DNA of 64,000 nt. It comes from Thelephora terrestris. Taxonomy: Eukaryota; Basidiomycota; Agaricomycetes; Thelephorales; Thelephoraceae. This document shows, piece by piece, positions 1 through 11,100 of this stretch. Made by a program: the position numbers and the translations under genes. The DNA is taken from assembly GCA_015956445.1 (NCBI GenBank), contig WIUZ02000013.1, positions 1,054,001 through 1,118,000 on the forward strand, in the 5' to 3' direction. The notes beneath the pieces are model-generated. The model was not told where the DNA came from. It did no database searches and worked only from the letters and a program-made list of their open reading frames with translations. The stretch's first letter is position 1. Each line of letters opens with the position of its first letter.

Positions 1-445
1 GGTTGGGAAGTCGGTGAATAGCTGCTTCTGAACGGCAGGGCTCGACCGTCAAAACTGTGGCGGAACGATTGGAGTTCACTAAGGGAGGATCACTCACGAG
101 AGCTAACGTCTTGTAATTCTTCCCAGTCGGCTTAGGCCTGTCCACGCTCGCAAAGCCGTTCACAGCCCCCAGTGAAGACCCCCCCAGCGTGACATCCACC
201 CCGTCCTTCTTAGCTTGCGGGTAAGAGGAATAGTCAAACAAGTTTTGAATGACTCTTTCTACGGCTTGGTCCGCGTAAATAGGATAGAGCGCCTTGATTT
301 GACCCATGGCGTGTTCAGGGTGAACGTCAGGAATGACCTCTCGGACGAGGGCGAGGTGCCTCGAATAAAGATCGGCGTTGCTTTCCGGTGTCGGGTCTGG
401 ATCCTCGACTACGCGAGAGGAGAACATAGAGAGCACATAGTCCAT
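1..445 (-). CDS. RNF216-like RBR E3 ubiquitin ligase, N-terminal part (runs off left edge)
   Basis: The reverse strand reads from an ATG at 445 for 116 codons, then meets a GTGAG donor at 97 and a CAG acceptor at 28 (70-base intron). The next exon leaves the window in frame. The segment VREVIPDVHPEHA, then an AVERVIQNLF helix, then YKTLALKQLFTDFP across the splice, matches the N-terminal region of fungal RNF216/TRIAD3-type proteins. Those carry a RING-IBR-RING module further downstream that transfers ubiquitin through a thioester. The RING part lies outside the window, so the assignment rests on this N-terminal pattern alone. The gene starts only 131 bases from the oppositely transcribed SYLF gene, so the two may share a promoter. 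Confidence 0.6.
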   Translation of the reverse strand, partial: MDYVLSMFSSRVVEDPDPTPESNADLYSRHLALVREVIPDVHPEHAMGQIKALYPIYADQAVERVIQNLFDYSSYPQAKKDGVDVTLGGSSLGAVNGFASVDRPKPTGKNYKTLALVSDPPLVNSNRSATVLTVEPCRSEAAIHRLPN

Positions 446-576
446 TGCCGCTATGTGGACCTGGCGAGGAACGCGGGGAGAGGGTACAACTGATCAAAGC
501 CACATGGGGAGGTGTGAGAGCGTCACGCGCTACTTCTCTACTTCGCGATCCTCCACACCAACTTTCTTCGACGACC
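446..576. promoter_or_regulatory. Short divergent promoter between RBR ligase and SYLF gene
   Basis: Only 131 bases separate the two start codons, which point away from each other, so both core promoters must lie here or overlap the 5' ends. No TATA box is evident. The idea of a shared bidirectional promoter comes from the spacing alone. Confidence 0.5.
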
Positions 577-1652
577 ATGCTTAACAAGTTCCGAATGGCA
601 GCAGAGAAGGCCGGAATCCAGGCCACAGCGTTCATCAAGGAGAGTAGCAACAAGGTGGCGAACGAGTCGAGAGATTTTGTACAGGGATTCAGTCTCCCTG
701 GAGAAGCGGAGAAAGCTGCAAAGATCCTTGAAAGTTTCCTCGGTGAATTGCGTTTATTTGTGTATTTTCCGAGGGGATTCCCGAGGCTAACCAGTCGCTC
801 GGGATGCAGCTGATCCAAGTCATCCTGAATCTGCGCTCAACTCCATCCCGAAAGCAGTCCTACAACATGCTAGAGGTTCTTATCTCCCTTATGTCACGTA
901 TTTGATTTTTGATCACACTCTCAACTGACTATCCTACCCCCCTCTGGTACATTCGTTACATCCTCTAGGGCTGGCTGTATTCCAAGTCATCAAAGCCGGT
1001 TTTGTATTCTCCGGCAAGGCAGGCTCAGGGCTTGTAATCGCACGACTACCAGACGGTTCATGGTCCGCGCCATCTTGTATTGCAACGGGCGGCCTCGGAT
1101 GGGGCCTTCAGATCGGAGCAGACATTACAGATTTCGTGATTGTCCTGAACAGCGAGGACTCCGTGAGGGCGTTTTCGATGGGCGGGAACATGACGATCGG
1201 AGGGAATATCTCTGCCACAGCTGGACCAATTGGAACTGGAGGAGCGGTCCAATCAAGTTTGGCCCACCCGGCCCCGATGTTTTCGTACTCGAAATCTAAA
1301 GGTACGTGTTTAATAATACCAGGCTCCGGCACCTGGTAACCCCGTGGTAATTTTGGAACTTTGTGCTTGGTTTCTAGGTCTCTTTGCCGGACTATCGTTG
1401 GAAGGAACCGTGCTTGTTGAGAGGAAGGACGCAAATCGAGACTTCTACGGATCCCCCGTACCGGCTCGGGATATCCTTAGTGGACGGGTTCCGCCACCAG
1501 AGGTAGCATCACGATTGTATGAGGTTATTGAAGCTGCTGAGGGTATCGACGAGACCGGTGTTCCCGACACATCGTATGTTCCGACAGCAACCGGTGATCA
1601 CATCGAGGTCGGGGGAGGACGAACCGTGTTCGATGTCGAGGGCCATCAGTAA
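577..1652 (+). CDS. SYLF-domain (Ysc84/SH3YL1-type) lipid- and actin-binding protein
   Basis: Four exons (577-742, 810-875, 969-1301, 1378-1652) give a 279-residue protein with all phases closing. The SYLF domain fills most of it: an ALNSIPKAVLQHARGLAVF helix, the glycine-rich GKAGSGLVIAR and GGLGWGLQIGADITD strands, and SYSKSKGLFAGLSLEGTVL followed by NRDFYG. These are the family's hallmark blocks. Yeast Ysc84/Lsb3 proteins use this domain to bind phosphoinositides and actin at endocytic sites, usually with a C-terminal SH3 domain. This one ends after the SYLF domain without SH3, as many basidiomycete members do. It looks complete. The role in endocytosis is inferred from the family. Confidence 0.9.
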
Positions 1653-2064
1653 AACATCCCCGAGGGCTCCTTTACCTAGTTGTATGTATCGGATCTTCTC
1701 AGTTTACCTTGGAGACGCATCCACACCGTTCCGCTTTGTTGCTATCTCTATTCCTTCAAAGTTTCCCCCTCCAGTCCCCACTTTCATCGCCTAACTCTTC
1801 TCCTCGAGTATCAAAGCCCTATCTCCTTTTGGTCTCCTGCTGTACCCACTGTATACAATCAAACTTTTCGCGGTTCCCCTGATGAGATTACATCTGCATT
1901 TAATGATAACCCGCGTTAACGGTAACCGCAAAGCCTAAAGCCGCAGATGAGGCACGTGACCACTCGGGGGAACGAAACGGCACTGCAGTGAGATGATATA
2001 AAACAGCAGCACGAACAACATCCCCCCCGAACATTCTCTCTTCTGCTCTCCCAGGTGGCCAGCC
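1653..2064. promoter_or_regulatory. Chorismate mutase upstream region with E-box and TATA
   Basis: This gap holds the SYLF 3' end and the chorismate mutase promoter. A CACGTG E-box (1953-1958, followed by AC), the kind bound by Cbf1-type bHLH factors, lies 112 bases before the ATG. A TATAAAA box follows at 1997-2003. No Gcn4-type TGACTCA site was seen. Factor binding is inferred from the motif only. Confidence 0.5.
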
Positions 2065-3302
2065 ATGCAGTCCAATTATATGCTCACTGGAGATCCTCTC
2101 TCTCTCGACAGGATCCGCTCCGTTTTGACTCGGCTCGAGGACACTATCATCTTCGGCCTCATCGAGCGTGCTCAGTTTGCCCATAACCCGAAGATATACC
2201 ACAAAGGAGCTTTTGAAGAGCTCAATAAGCTAGATATCAAGGGAAGCTGGCTTGAATGGTTTCTCAGCGAAACCGAGGCTTTCCACGGTAAGGGTCTTGT
2301 GCGATTCAGAACCCACCGATTTGTTCCATCGGTTCTCTCCGTTTCCTTCCCCCCTTCGTCCTGCTGACCGTGACGATTGTTTTTTTCAGCGAAAGCACGC
2401 AGATATACCAGGTGGGATCTCCCACAGATCCCTTGCGTAGCGCGTGCTGATCCTCCGCTAACGCCGTTCGCAGTCCTGACGAATACCCGTTCACATCGAA
2501 CCTCCCCGAACCTGTGCTCAAACCCGTGGACTTTCCACAAATCTTGTACCCGAATTCCATCAATGCGAACCGGTCCATTGTTTCTTTCTATACCCGTCAG
2601 ATCGTTCCGAGGATAACCAAGAGGTCCACCATCCAACTTGCCGCTTTTAAACGTGCGAAAGGCATCATCGGCGACGAAGAATATGAAGACGATGGGAACT
2701 ACGGAAGCGCTGCAACCTTAGACGTCGAAGTTCTCCAGGCGATCTCCAAACGTGTCCATTACGGTACGGGTTCCCTCTGCCCTATCCAGAAAGTCGATCC
2801 TGCAAAACTGACTAGATCACACGATCTCTGCATACCTGATCTTTTACGTCTCCGAATCATCGGTACACTGCGATTTTTCTACTCTGCTCCCCGCACCCAG
2901 GGAAATTCGTCTCAGAGTCCAAGTTCGTCTCGGATCCTGCAGCCTTCATTCCACACATCCAGAACCCGAACCGGCCTGCCCTCGAGGGCCTGATCACGAA
3001 ACCGGAAGTTGAAAGGAAGCTATTACAGAGGCTGCGCAAGAAGGCAACCATCTATGCACAGGACGTCGCGGCAGACGGAAGCCCGAACCAGGATGAAACG
3101 TACAAGATCGACGTGGATGGAGTCGTTGAGTTGTACGAGCACTACATCATTCCGCTGACCAAGGAGGTCGAGGTGCGTGTTTCGTTCCATGAGGTCGCTT
3201 GTATGTGCAACTGAAGTTCCGGTGCAGGTTGACTACTTGTTGCAACGCCTCGATGGCTTGACTCCGGAACAAATCGAGGAGCTGTCCAAACGAAAGCCCT
3301 AG
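2065..3302 (+). CDS. ARO7: Chorismate mutase (AroQ, fungal Aro7 type)
   Basis: Five exons (2065-2287, 2390-2411, 2474-2763, 2901-3172, 3228-3302) give 293 residues with all phases closing. The enzyme rearranges chorismate to prephenate, the branch step towards phenylalanine and tyrosine. Visible family features are the N-terminal [21 protein letters not shown] helix, [55 protein letters not shown] with the catalytic-helix Arg/Lys, and the C-terminal helix carrying [23 protein letters not shown]. Exon 2 is a 22-base micro-exon. The protein is somewhat longer than the 256-residue yeast enzyme. It is the intact parent of two broken copies at 15.3 and 20.7 kb, and it converges on F-box A1. Confidence 0.93.
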
Positions 3303-3622
3303 ATTTCCCCTGTGAGCTCTCGTGTATAAAGACACCCGTGTCGTGTCGTGTTGGCCCCGATATCTTCCCTGAGCGTCATAATTTCGACAATGGTAACTAG
3401 TGTAAATTTCGCTGTTGTACGGAGATATTTAGAAATCAAGCTGGCGAATCGCAAACCTGAACTTGGCCCACATGATCCCTCGGAAGCATACCGGCTGCAG
3501 ATATGAAAATGCTTTTTATTGCTACAATCCTTGGTTCCCGGGAGATGGGTGGATAAGTACGCGTACTTGCCACCAAAGCGAGGCAGTCAATGGCTTGACA
3601 CAGGAGCAACAGCGCTCGCCAA
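3303..3622. other. Convergent 3' intergenic region
   Basis: 320 bases between the converging ends of chorismate mutase and F-box A1. I see no coding signal or repeat. The same stretch recurs with small changes at 16209-16561, as part of the segmental duplication. Confidence 0.6.
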
Positions 3623-4903
3623 TCAATCCCAGCAATCGCTGATTATGGGGTAAGTTTCGAAGTGAATACATCCCCTGCTCGCCAACCAACGGAAACCTTC
3701 CTTTACGTCCCTTCGGAAAGACCTCATGTCATAGCAGTGTCCGAATTTGATTGTGAGCTTAAAGTTCCCGTGCTTGGCGAACCGGTCATAAAGAAACCAA
3801 TCAATTCCTCCCCAAAGGTCCCAACGTACCCCATCGAAATGAGGGGGAAATCTACCCACTACAAGCTCGAGCTCGCAGAGGGCAGTAGAGCTGATGGTAA
3901 AGATTAGAGGGAAACTCCTTGCGAAGTTGAAATAAGTGGCGAGTATGGGTCGAACGGTCACCCGACGAAGGTCCTTGATCTCTCCAAGTTTAAGAGACCC
4001 CAGCCGCTCGTATCCTGTCGGAGGAAACTTGGTCAAACCCCCTTTACAGAACAGGAGGGACGAGAGTCTGTGCGTGCCTTTACTACTAGCTGTTATAGTG
4101 AGGTATTGAAGGGTGTTTGCGCACGCATTCAGCAGGCGCTGGCCATGATCCCCGAAGGAATCCTCCAGCTCGACAGATCGGAGGTTGAACCCGTGTTGGA
4201 GCCCATAGATGAGCTTCATCGGACACTGGACCGCATTGTCTGCGTGGTCGAGCCGGAAGTGCCTGTGGGGAAGCGAAGATTGGTCGACAATCGCAGGAGT
4301 GGTTAGATTCGGTCGGGCCCGTCCCACATTTCCGTCCAGCCACTCGAGACACAAGTTTTCGAGGTTCGGGAACTGTAGAAAGAATTGCAAAACATGTCGA
4401 TGATTGCCGAGAGGACGACGGAGCGTGAGAGAAGTTAGAGTGGGACAGAAGTGCGCGAAGCAGCTTTTGTGATGGTTTGCCCACACATCACTGTCATAGA
4501 GATCGATGGTGATGACGTGGACTCGGTCCGGGGATTGGAAGTGGTGCATGTGAGGTCGTAGGGCATCCGGAGTGAATGTGCCGGTGTTGTGGATGTCACC
4601 CTGTCGAGCGCTATGGATGTAGATCTTTCGAGTGTGCTGGAGCAAACCGCGTTCATCCATATAAGCTAAGAAGCGAAGTTGAACGTCCTGATATCCCTGC
4701 GTCAGGCGGCGGAGCTTTCTTCTTTCCTCTCTTGTGAGCACCCTCTGGTTGTTCCGTGAAGTCAGACACAATGCCATCTGATGCACGAGATGCCGAGCCG
4801 AAGCAAACATAGCTTTACAGGTCAACGCACACGCTTTGAGTGCCAGACGGTCGTCGTGGAGCGTGTCAACGATGCGGTCGACGAGAATTTGGGGCAGGCC
4901 CAT
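3623..4903 (-). CDS. F-box-like protein, family A, copy A1
   Basis: Reading starts at the ATG of MGLPQILVDRIVDTLHDD. This is the conserved start of all four family A members, and the frame before it has no ATG. The product is about 426 residues. Residues 1-45 form an F-box-like helix set (LVDRIVDTL, ALKACALTCKAMF). The rest carries irregular leucine-rich strands such as CPTLTSLTLRRPLG and FPNLENLCLEWLDG, and it ends with a conserved aromatic tail ISDCWD. F-box proteins usually bring substrates to SCF ubiquitin ligases through Skp1; that role is inferred. A 48-base in-frame GTAAAG...AAAG stretch near residue 300 may be an intron. It is nearly identical to A2, with which it was duplicated. Confidence 0.7.
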   Translation of the reverse strand: MGLPQILVDRIVDTLHDDRLALKACALTCKAMFASARHLVHQMALCLTSRNNQRVLTREERRKLRRLTQGYQDVQLRFLAYMDERGLLQHTRKIYIHSARQGDIHNTGTFTPDALRPHMHHFQSPDRVHVITIDLYDSDVWANHHKSCFAHFCPTLTSLTLRRPLGNHRHVLQFFLQFPNLENLCLEWLDGNVGRARPNLTTPAIVDQSSLPHRHFRLDHADNAVQCPMKLIYGLQHGFNLRSVELEDSFGDHGQRLLNACANTLQYLTITASSKGTHRLSSLLFCKGGLTKFPPTGYERLGSLKLGEIKDLRRVTVRPILATYFNFARSFPLIFTISSTALCELELVVGRFPPHFDGVRWDLWGGIDWFLYDRFAKHGNFKLTIKFGHCYDMRSFRRDVKEGFRWLASRGCIHFETYPIISDCWD

Positions 4904-5929
4904 ACAACCACCATGGAATGTGGCGCAAATCGAGTCGAGGTCGACCAGCGCGGCGAAGAATGTAGCTCTTCGGAGAAGCACCCAGATTGGTAACGCTGAT
5001 TGATCCTATTAGTGATCCCTGAGGAATTCGTGGTACTAGGTTTGCGTACGAAGTTCAACCATTTGATTTGGCGAGAAGGGCGCAGACGGTTGGTAGAGGT
5101 TAGACTCTGGAGGGAGGTGATGGTGACCGAGAAAGGAACGAACACATCTGCCCACGAACGAGAGGGGGAGCTCTTGTTGTTTTACGACTCAGAGTCCCTG
5201 TAAACATCAAGTCGCTTTTACCCGCGGTCTCCTTGTGGTTGGCCGTTCGTGAGATGGCAAGCGCTTGCTTTCAACGTGACTTGCCGAGCTCACCAACTCA
5301 TCGCATGGGATCTAGATCAATCTTTTCGTACCGTGCTACTCCCTCTCGCGAACGGAACGCGATTACTGAATCTCGTAATTGTGACTTTAACAAGTACAGA
5401 GTCCTCTCCCGGGCGCACACGGTTAAGGGATGGCAGCCCCTTGCAAAACTCCGTGTCTTCTGTGACTTGCCTGCCCGTCGAGCTAATCCACCCCCAAACC
5501 AAGCTGTTTCTGTCGCAGATTGATTATTCTCTGGAGTCCTCTCTGGGTCGAAGATCCAATAGCTCCTAGATCCCCGCCTGCGGGTCACTATGGTCTTGTC
5601 GTGGTTATACCCCGACTTTCTACCCTGTGTTTCGAGCAGCTGATGAACTTCAGCCTCGGTCCGGTCCTGGGTCAAATTAATACTCAGGCTATTCGCGTCC
5701 TCTCGTAGTAGGGATCGAATAAGAGTTTGGCCTCCGCACAGCAGGACGTTGGGGCCCTCATCGCGTCAACTCTGAGATTGAGTGCTGTGACAAAGCCTGT
5801 GCACTTCAAAGTTCATTTACGGACTGAAAGCCGTAAGTCTGAAAAGCCTAAACGATCGATTCGCGGCTTTCTTCACATCCAGACCAGGGGAATTGTGATC
5901 AGGAACGAAGCGGAGGAGAATCATCTCTA
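4904..5929. other. Upstream region of F-box A1 and decayed sequence
   Basis: The first ~340 bases are the A1 upstream region, shared with A2 up to about position 5245 (matching about 18195). Beyond that, 5270-5480 is weakly similar to 20300-20500, upstream of the third chorismate mutase fragment, which suggests a shared ancestral block. No gene is supported. Confidence 0.45.
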
Positions 5930-6560
5930 GGTACTGTGGAGAATGGAGCCGAAGTTCGGTGCGCACGGAACTCTTTCTCGGTCGGTACACTTTCCTTGGT
6001 TTAACGCCTTCCTTCTCTAGGCCGAATACCTCGCTCGCGGCGGTTGGGACCAAAGCAAGAGAACCGTTCAAGCGGAGGGGAGCGTCCTCTTCCAAGAGCG
6101 TTCCAGCCTTCCGTTACTTCTCCTGAAGAGCGTGCATTTCGTCCATCTGTCTGGCAAGAAAGAGCTCTGACTCCCGGCGAAGGTTCTTTGCTTCCCTCTC
6201 TTCAAATACCCGGGATTCGTTGTCAGCAGATTCTTCGGCGGCGAGACTACGGGTCTGCATCGTGCGCCAACAGGGCCTACAAACAACCGAGCGAACGTTA
6301 CATAGAAATGTCGAACTTGGTTACGTACCTACCGGTGTACATGAGTTCATCGCTCTCGTCGTCGTCCCAGATGTCAAGGCGCGACCGCATCTCAATCCTA
6401 TCATTCTTCTCGGCCTCCTTTACCGCCCGTTCCCTTGCCAAAGTACGCTCCAGGGTCTGGATCCTGACACGCTCCAGAGGCTCCGATTGGGTTGTTCTCG
6501 TGTCCGAGAGCCTGATCAAGCTCGACTTGAAGTTTTGATCGAGCTTTGGCTTCAAGGCGA
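5930..6560 (-). pseudogene. Remnant of an RBM25-like (PWI-protein, U1 snRNP-associated) splicing gene
   Basis: The reverse strand contains RIQTLERTLARERAVKEAEK, the block WDDDESDEL, then after a gap AEESADNESRVFEEREAKNL and FLARQMDEMHALQEK, ending near LEEDAPLRLNGSLAL and VFGLEKEG. This is the charged-helix order of fungal RBM25-type proteins between the RNA-binding and PWI domains. An in-frame TAA follows ALQEK, and neither an RRM nor a PWI domain is present, so this is a fragment. It joins the P450 remnant directly on its upstream side. Family recognition is from memory of the motif order, so confidence is moderate. Confidence 0.45.
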
Positions 6561-7641
6561 GGTAGGTGATAGCGCAGGAGGAGGTGGAATTTTGTTCAAA
6601 TTTTATTCAAGTGAGTTGTGCGTGCAAGACACCAAGGCTAGAAGTCTCACTCGGAGGTGGTATTTGAGCCGGCAATGAGTTGAGCGAGGGCCTCGGTGAG
6701 TTCCGAGCGTCCCACAGGCTCCCCTTCATCGTCTTTGCCTTCCTGGAGTTTAAAATCCACAGTCCGACGAGGACTTGAGGCGTTTGCAGACGGCAGGGAT
6801 GGCGATCCCAGCCGGATTCACAGTCGAAACGCTTCCCTTGGGATACCACCGGTGAAATTTCTTCAGAAGCAGTCGGATCCACGGAGGGAGAACGCCCATC
6901 AAATCAGAATAGTCCCCGCGTTCGTTCAAGATCTGGACGGCGGGGAAGTACTCAACGTCTACTTCCGCTTCCGCGTTTCCGTAGGCGGCCATTGCGTTAG
7001 GTTAGGATTTGGCTACGGGGGATCCAAAGGCAAGGTCGCCGATGACATTGAACGCGAGGTAGTTGTACCCTAAGAATCAATCAAAAGCGGTGAGATGACT
7101 GCGCCTCTACGAATGCTGGACTGCGTAGCAAGACAAGTCACATGGGGGGAAATCAAGCCACACCCAGCCGTCCTTTCCGAATTATCTGTCACCTTCATCG
7201 CCCGAAAGTCTCTTCTCTCCGGCTTCAGCGAGTTTGTCCCATTGCCTGAGCAATTCCCCGACGTGCAGACGAGTGGATGGCTCAATCTCGAGCTCGCTCT
7301 CGAGGGAGAAGATGTGAGAGATGATCGATGATCCTGCGCTTTGTCCCGTGGTCTGGTTGGTTGTGGGTGTCGAGAGGCCTCTGGATGGACACGAACGCGT
7401 CGTAAAATTTTCTCTTTAGGGTTCTGTTTCCGTAGGCCGTCTGGGTCGGCGATTGGCACGTTCTTTGTAGCGAGTTGTACAAAGGGTCCTGCGGCGCTGA
7501 TAATGTGCTTTCATAACCTTTTAGTGTCTGGGAGGTTCCGCCGGGAGCGGCGGGAATAGACCGTTCCGAGCAGGGTTGGATGGACGAACGGTATCGTGAT
7601 GCGGGTCGCGAACGTGTATGGAGGCATCCTAGACGCCCCAA
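6561..7641 (-). pseudogene. Cytochrome P450 pseudogene (benzoate-hydroxylase/pisatin-demethylase-like)
   Basis: Pieces of one P450 appear in order on the reverse strand but in different frames. They are APQDPLYNSLQ with FYDAFVSIQR, an HVGELLRQWDKLAEAGEK helix, EYFPAVQILNERGDY with GVLPPWIRLLLKK, NPAGIAIPAVCKRL, and the helix-I oxygen-binding segment GRSELTEALAQLIAGSNTTS followed by SSCAITYLAL. The K-helix ExxR and the heme-binding FxxGxxxC loop are missing. After helix I the sequence switches to the RBM25-like remnant. Several frame changes lie between the blocks, so no P450 can be made. Confidence 0.6.
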
Positions 7642-8171
7642 AGTGTCCCGAAATCACTGCCAACGCCGTCTCGAATGAGAATGACTCGGGCGGTACGTTG
7701 AGACGAGAGGAAAGATGAAGGTGTGATGGGGGAGCATTGGCAGTGGCACATTCCTGGTCCCACCAGGCGACCACAGGAGTTGTGTGATCGTGCGTTCGCA
7801 TTGTACCTTTGGTGTGGATACATATATTGCTACGCATGCCTCTGAATTGGTGGGCTGGAGGTAACAGCAAGGAGACATGATGATGGGAAGAGGGGCCCGG
7901 AAGTGCCAAGCACCCATAAATTAGCTTCTTGTAGTCTTCGGAAGTTCTTGCTGCCAATCATACGTGATTAAATAAAAATACAGACATTACGAAAAAATAC
8001 AGACGGTCTGCTATGAATGAGAAGGAAAGCGAGAGGACATGCAAGAATTTGCCAATGAGTTGCGGGACGACGGAGTCAACAAAGGATCACAGGACAATGC
8101 ATGGATGGGCATAGTACTACGTCTACACCAGTCTGTTAGAGAACATCGGAAGAGAGTTACAGGCAGAGTGT
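7642..8171. other. Intergenic region below the NB-ARC gene
   Basis: Upstream of the P450 fragment and downstream of the NB-ARC-TPR gene. A reverse-strand open frame at 7511-7957 shows no domain I recognise. It could be decayed 5' sequence of the P450, but nothing supports that strongly. Confidence 0.35.
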
Positions 8172-11100
8172 TTAGGAATGAGTTGTTCCTCTGGATTTAC
8201 CTGCACGCAAAGGGAGAATTACCAGGTGTAGAGAAGCAGAGTCGCGTACAAAAACTCACCAATTGAGTCTGATGCAACAGCAGTAGCCCGACTTTCCATT
8301 TCTTCTTCAATAGCCTCGATGAGACGCCCGACATTCCCCAGATCCCTCGCTGCCCCAAGTGTCTCATAGATCTCCTTTGCGCCCAAGGCTTCGGACATTG
8401 CGTCCTCGAGGCTGCCTTGCTTAAGCCAAATCCGACCCTGCATTTCCATCACATTACCAAGGCACAATTTGTCATCGACCGCGTGGAGCTTGGCTTGCGT
8501 AATATGGGCTTGCGCGTCGTCGAGCTCATGTTCAAAGTAAAACAGCCAGGCCATGTCGTGATGAATCCAAAAGATGCCGTTGTGCCATTCGAAACGGGAT
8601 GCGATTCCGAGTGCCACCTCGAAATTCTGAACCGCCTTCTCCCGCTCGCCTTTGTGGTCATATATCCAGCCAAGGGTTCGATGAGATTGACAGATATTGA
8701 ATTCTTGGTCTTCCTCCCAGAGATTGATGGCGCGGGATATCGCATCTTCTGCCGCGTCGAGTTGATTGTTAACGAGCAACAGAAGAGCGAGGGATTCCAA
8801 ACACTTCGCTCGCTCCCAAGTGCCACCAACCCTTTCCATAATTTCCAATGCTTCCTTCGCTTCTCGTATCCCTTCCTCAAAGAGGCCAAGCTGTCGGTTT
8901 GCATTAGAGAGTTCCCGCAATGTTCGAGCAACCTGAAAGTCGTTCCCTTCTGTTCTACGGAGTGCTAAGAGGCAAAGAAGAAGAGATTTTTGTTCCGTAT
9001 TGTTCCCCATTGAATCAAACAATCGCGAGAGCTGGAATAAGCACTCAGGCTTGGAGGGATGGTCGTCCGGAAGCCGCTCCGCATTCGACCTTAGTATTGT
9101 TTGCCGTGGTTTGTGCCAATAGAGGTGCTTCATAAAGTCGGCACAGGCGTCCCAAATGACTTTCGAGTTTGCATCGATGAGTGTGAAGGCATCCAGAAGG
9201 TGCTCAGCATTCACATCCTCCGAGATGATCCATCTCGTTTCTCCAAATGTGGGTGAGCCAAAGTCAACGTCAACTGCCAACCGGGTGAGGTAGAGGTCCT
9301 TGGTTGCGCAGAGGAGCAGGGATTGTGTTGGATCCATGGGACAAAGATAATCTCGGAGGGGCGCGAGCATCGTGACGAAACCGCCACTGCGATATGCGAG
9401 GGAGAGGATACAGAACTTGTCAAAGATGGTGGTGATGTTGGGGATGGCTGGAAACAACCAGCAGAGGTTCGTCTCGTCGACACCTTGCGGGAAAAACGCA
9501 ACAATTCCGAGAAGCCCTCGGGCGTCAGGGCCGAGTGCCCTGAACATGGGGGAGGCAAGTGAGAGTTCAATTGTGGCCGCAAGGCTATCGTCGTGCTCCG
9601 TCTGAAGCACACCTGTTTGACGTCGCCCCCACTCTCCCGCCAGTCGACTGTTATCCCACTTATTTTGTTGTGCAACGGTGGCTAGCAACGTGACCGAGAG
9701 TGGGTGGTAGTCAAGCTGGCTCAGGATGTCGTTGACCCCATCCGATCGTCCGCCGTACTCGTAGATCCGATAGAACGCGTTATGCGCGGCCTCCATCGAT
9801 AGCGTTGGAACCTCGAGGGTTTTGCAATCTGGGGGGACGGTGGTGATGCGGGAGGTGATCACGAGGCATAGGTTCTTGAATTGGCACAACTCCTTCACCA
9901 CACCATAGATCTCCTTCCCGCCGGTTCCCCGCGGGTCGAGAATCGATTCCGCGTTGTCGATGACGATCACCATGTCTTTGGAAGATAGGACTGATCGGAG
10001 GGGATCCAAGTCCTCAGGATTCTCGACGCCAGCCCCGATCACCTGTGAGAGTCGGCGAAGGAAGTTGGACCGGGACGCTGGAAACTTGTCGCAGCGGATA
10101 AAGCGCCGCTTCCCACCAAACCGTTCCTTGATCCGACTGTGGTCGAGGACAGTGAGAGCGATCGACGTTTTTCCGATCCCCCCTGCACCGATCAGAGCGA
10201 TGGGTTCCAGGTTTTCGGCCATCCCGACGACCTTCTCGATCATCCCCTCACGTCCGAAAAAAGCCCTTGGGGCTGGGGGAGGCGTTTCTCCAGCAGTCAC
10301 ACTACACACTCATCAGACCGTGGGCTTCTGGGGTTTACGATCACTGACCTTGCTTGAGTCTAAGCAACGATCAGTGTTCTGGTATATACGGAGAGGGAGC
10401 TACGCTTACCGACTGATGTTGGCTGTTAGTGGACTCCTGGCGTGCTAACGCGTGGCGATGAAGATCTGCAAGCATTATGTGGTTCTTCACCGACAGCTCC
10501 GTCTAACGGGCAAACACTGAGCAATGATCGTCAATCAGGGCCCACTGAACGTACGTGGAAGATTTGGAGGATTCTGGTGAGGTCCTGCTTCCAACCGGCA
10601 ATCGTGTCCTCCCTGTCCTTGCGGAAGAGTCGAGAGCGCATGTTCCGTTTGCCCTTATTGATGGTCTCCTTCCGAATCGCAGTCAGAGTCCTGAGATCAG
10701 GACCTTGGTAAGTGAAGTGCTATGCGTGTACGCTCCTGGCCGAACTCACGCAGTTAACTGTTTAATTGCCTCTAGGATGGATGGACTGACTTCGTCTGGC
10801 TGACTCCCTTCCAAGCCCCGCTCGAGAGCTTTACATACGTCAAGACAGGACCGCCCGAGATCCATGTAATCCTCTTCATCGGCCGTAGAATCCTGCGTGG
10901 AGATGAGTCCGAACCTCGTCGCTGCGGAAGAGGAGGAATCGCACCCTAATCGTGGTAAGGAAGGCACTGGCAGAGTCGTAAGCCTCTCGAGCCGGCTGAA
11001 GGTGACAAGCATCCATCGCATGGTTCAAAACTTGGATGTCTGCATCCAACGCCGAGCGACCGTCATCACGCCCTCTCTTTCTCTGGGATGTTGAAGCCAT
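8172..11100 (-). CDS. NB-ARC/STAND ATPase with TPR repeats (NLR-like receptor)
   Basis: Seven exons (10945-11100, 10750-10892, 10555-10690, 10410-10502, 10349-10359, 8260-10301, 8172-8200) give 869 residues with all phases closing. Residues 1-180 form a helical N-terminal domain of the kind seen on Agaricomycete NLRs (DYMDLGRSCLDVCKALERGL, KNHIMLADLHRHAL). The NTPase follows, with P-loop GAGGIGKT near 218, Walker B MVIVIDNAES near 290, LVITSR, and the helical YHPLSVTLL. TPR-like helices such as RTLRELSNANRQLGLFEEGI and HRTLGWIYDHKGEREKAVQN fill about 450-840. Such proteins are switch-like sensors in fungal self/non-self recognition. That role is inferred. If the last intron is not removed, the end is 8219. 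A second, dead copy lies at 23.3-24.1 kb. Confidence 0.85.

Larger units (their letters stand above)
2425..5245. repeat. Segmental duplication, copy 1 (chorismate mutase exons 3-5 plus F-box A1)
   Basis: About 2.8 kb from chorismate mutase intron 2 through F-box A1 and its promoter. It matches 15340-18195 in the same orientation, 12.9 kb away. The right edge fades around the shared GCTTTTACCC motif (about 5214 and 18163). Confidence 0.85.

Noticed and set aside
4086-4484. Other frames within the F-box A genes, also open in A2
   Set aside because: They are open in both copies only because the two copies are nearly identical. The A3 and A4 copies do not keep them.
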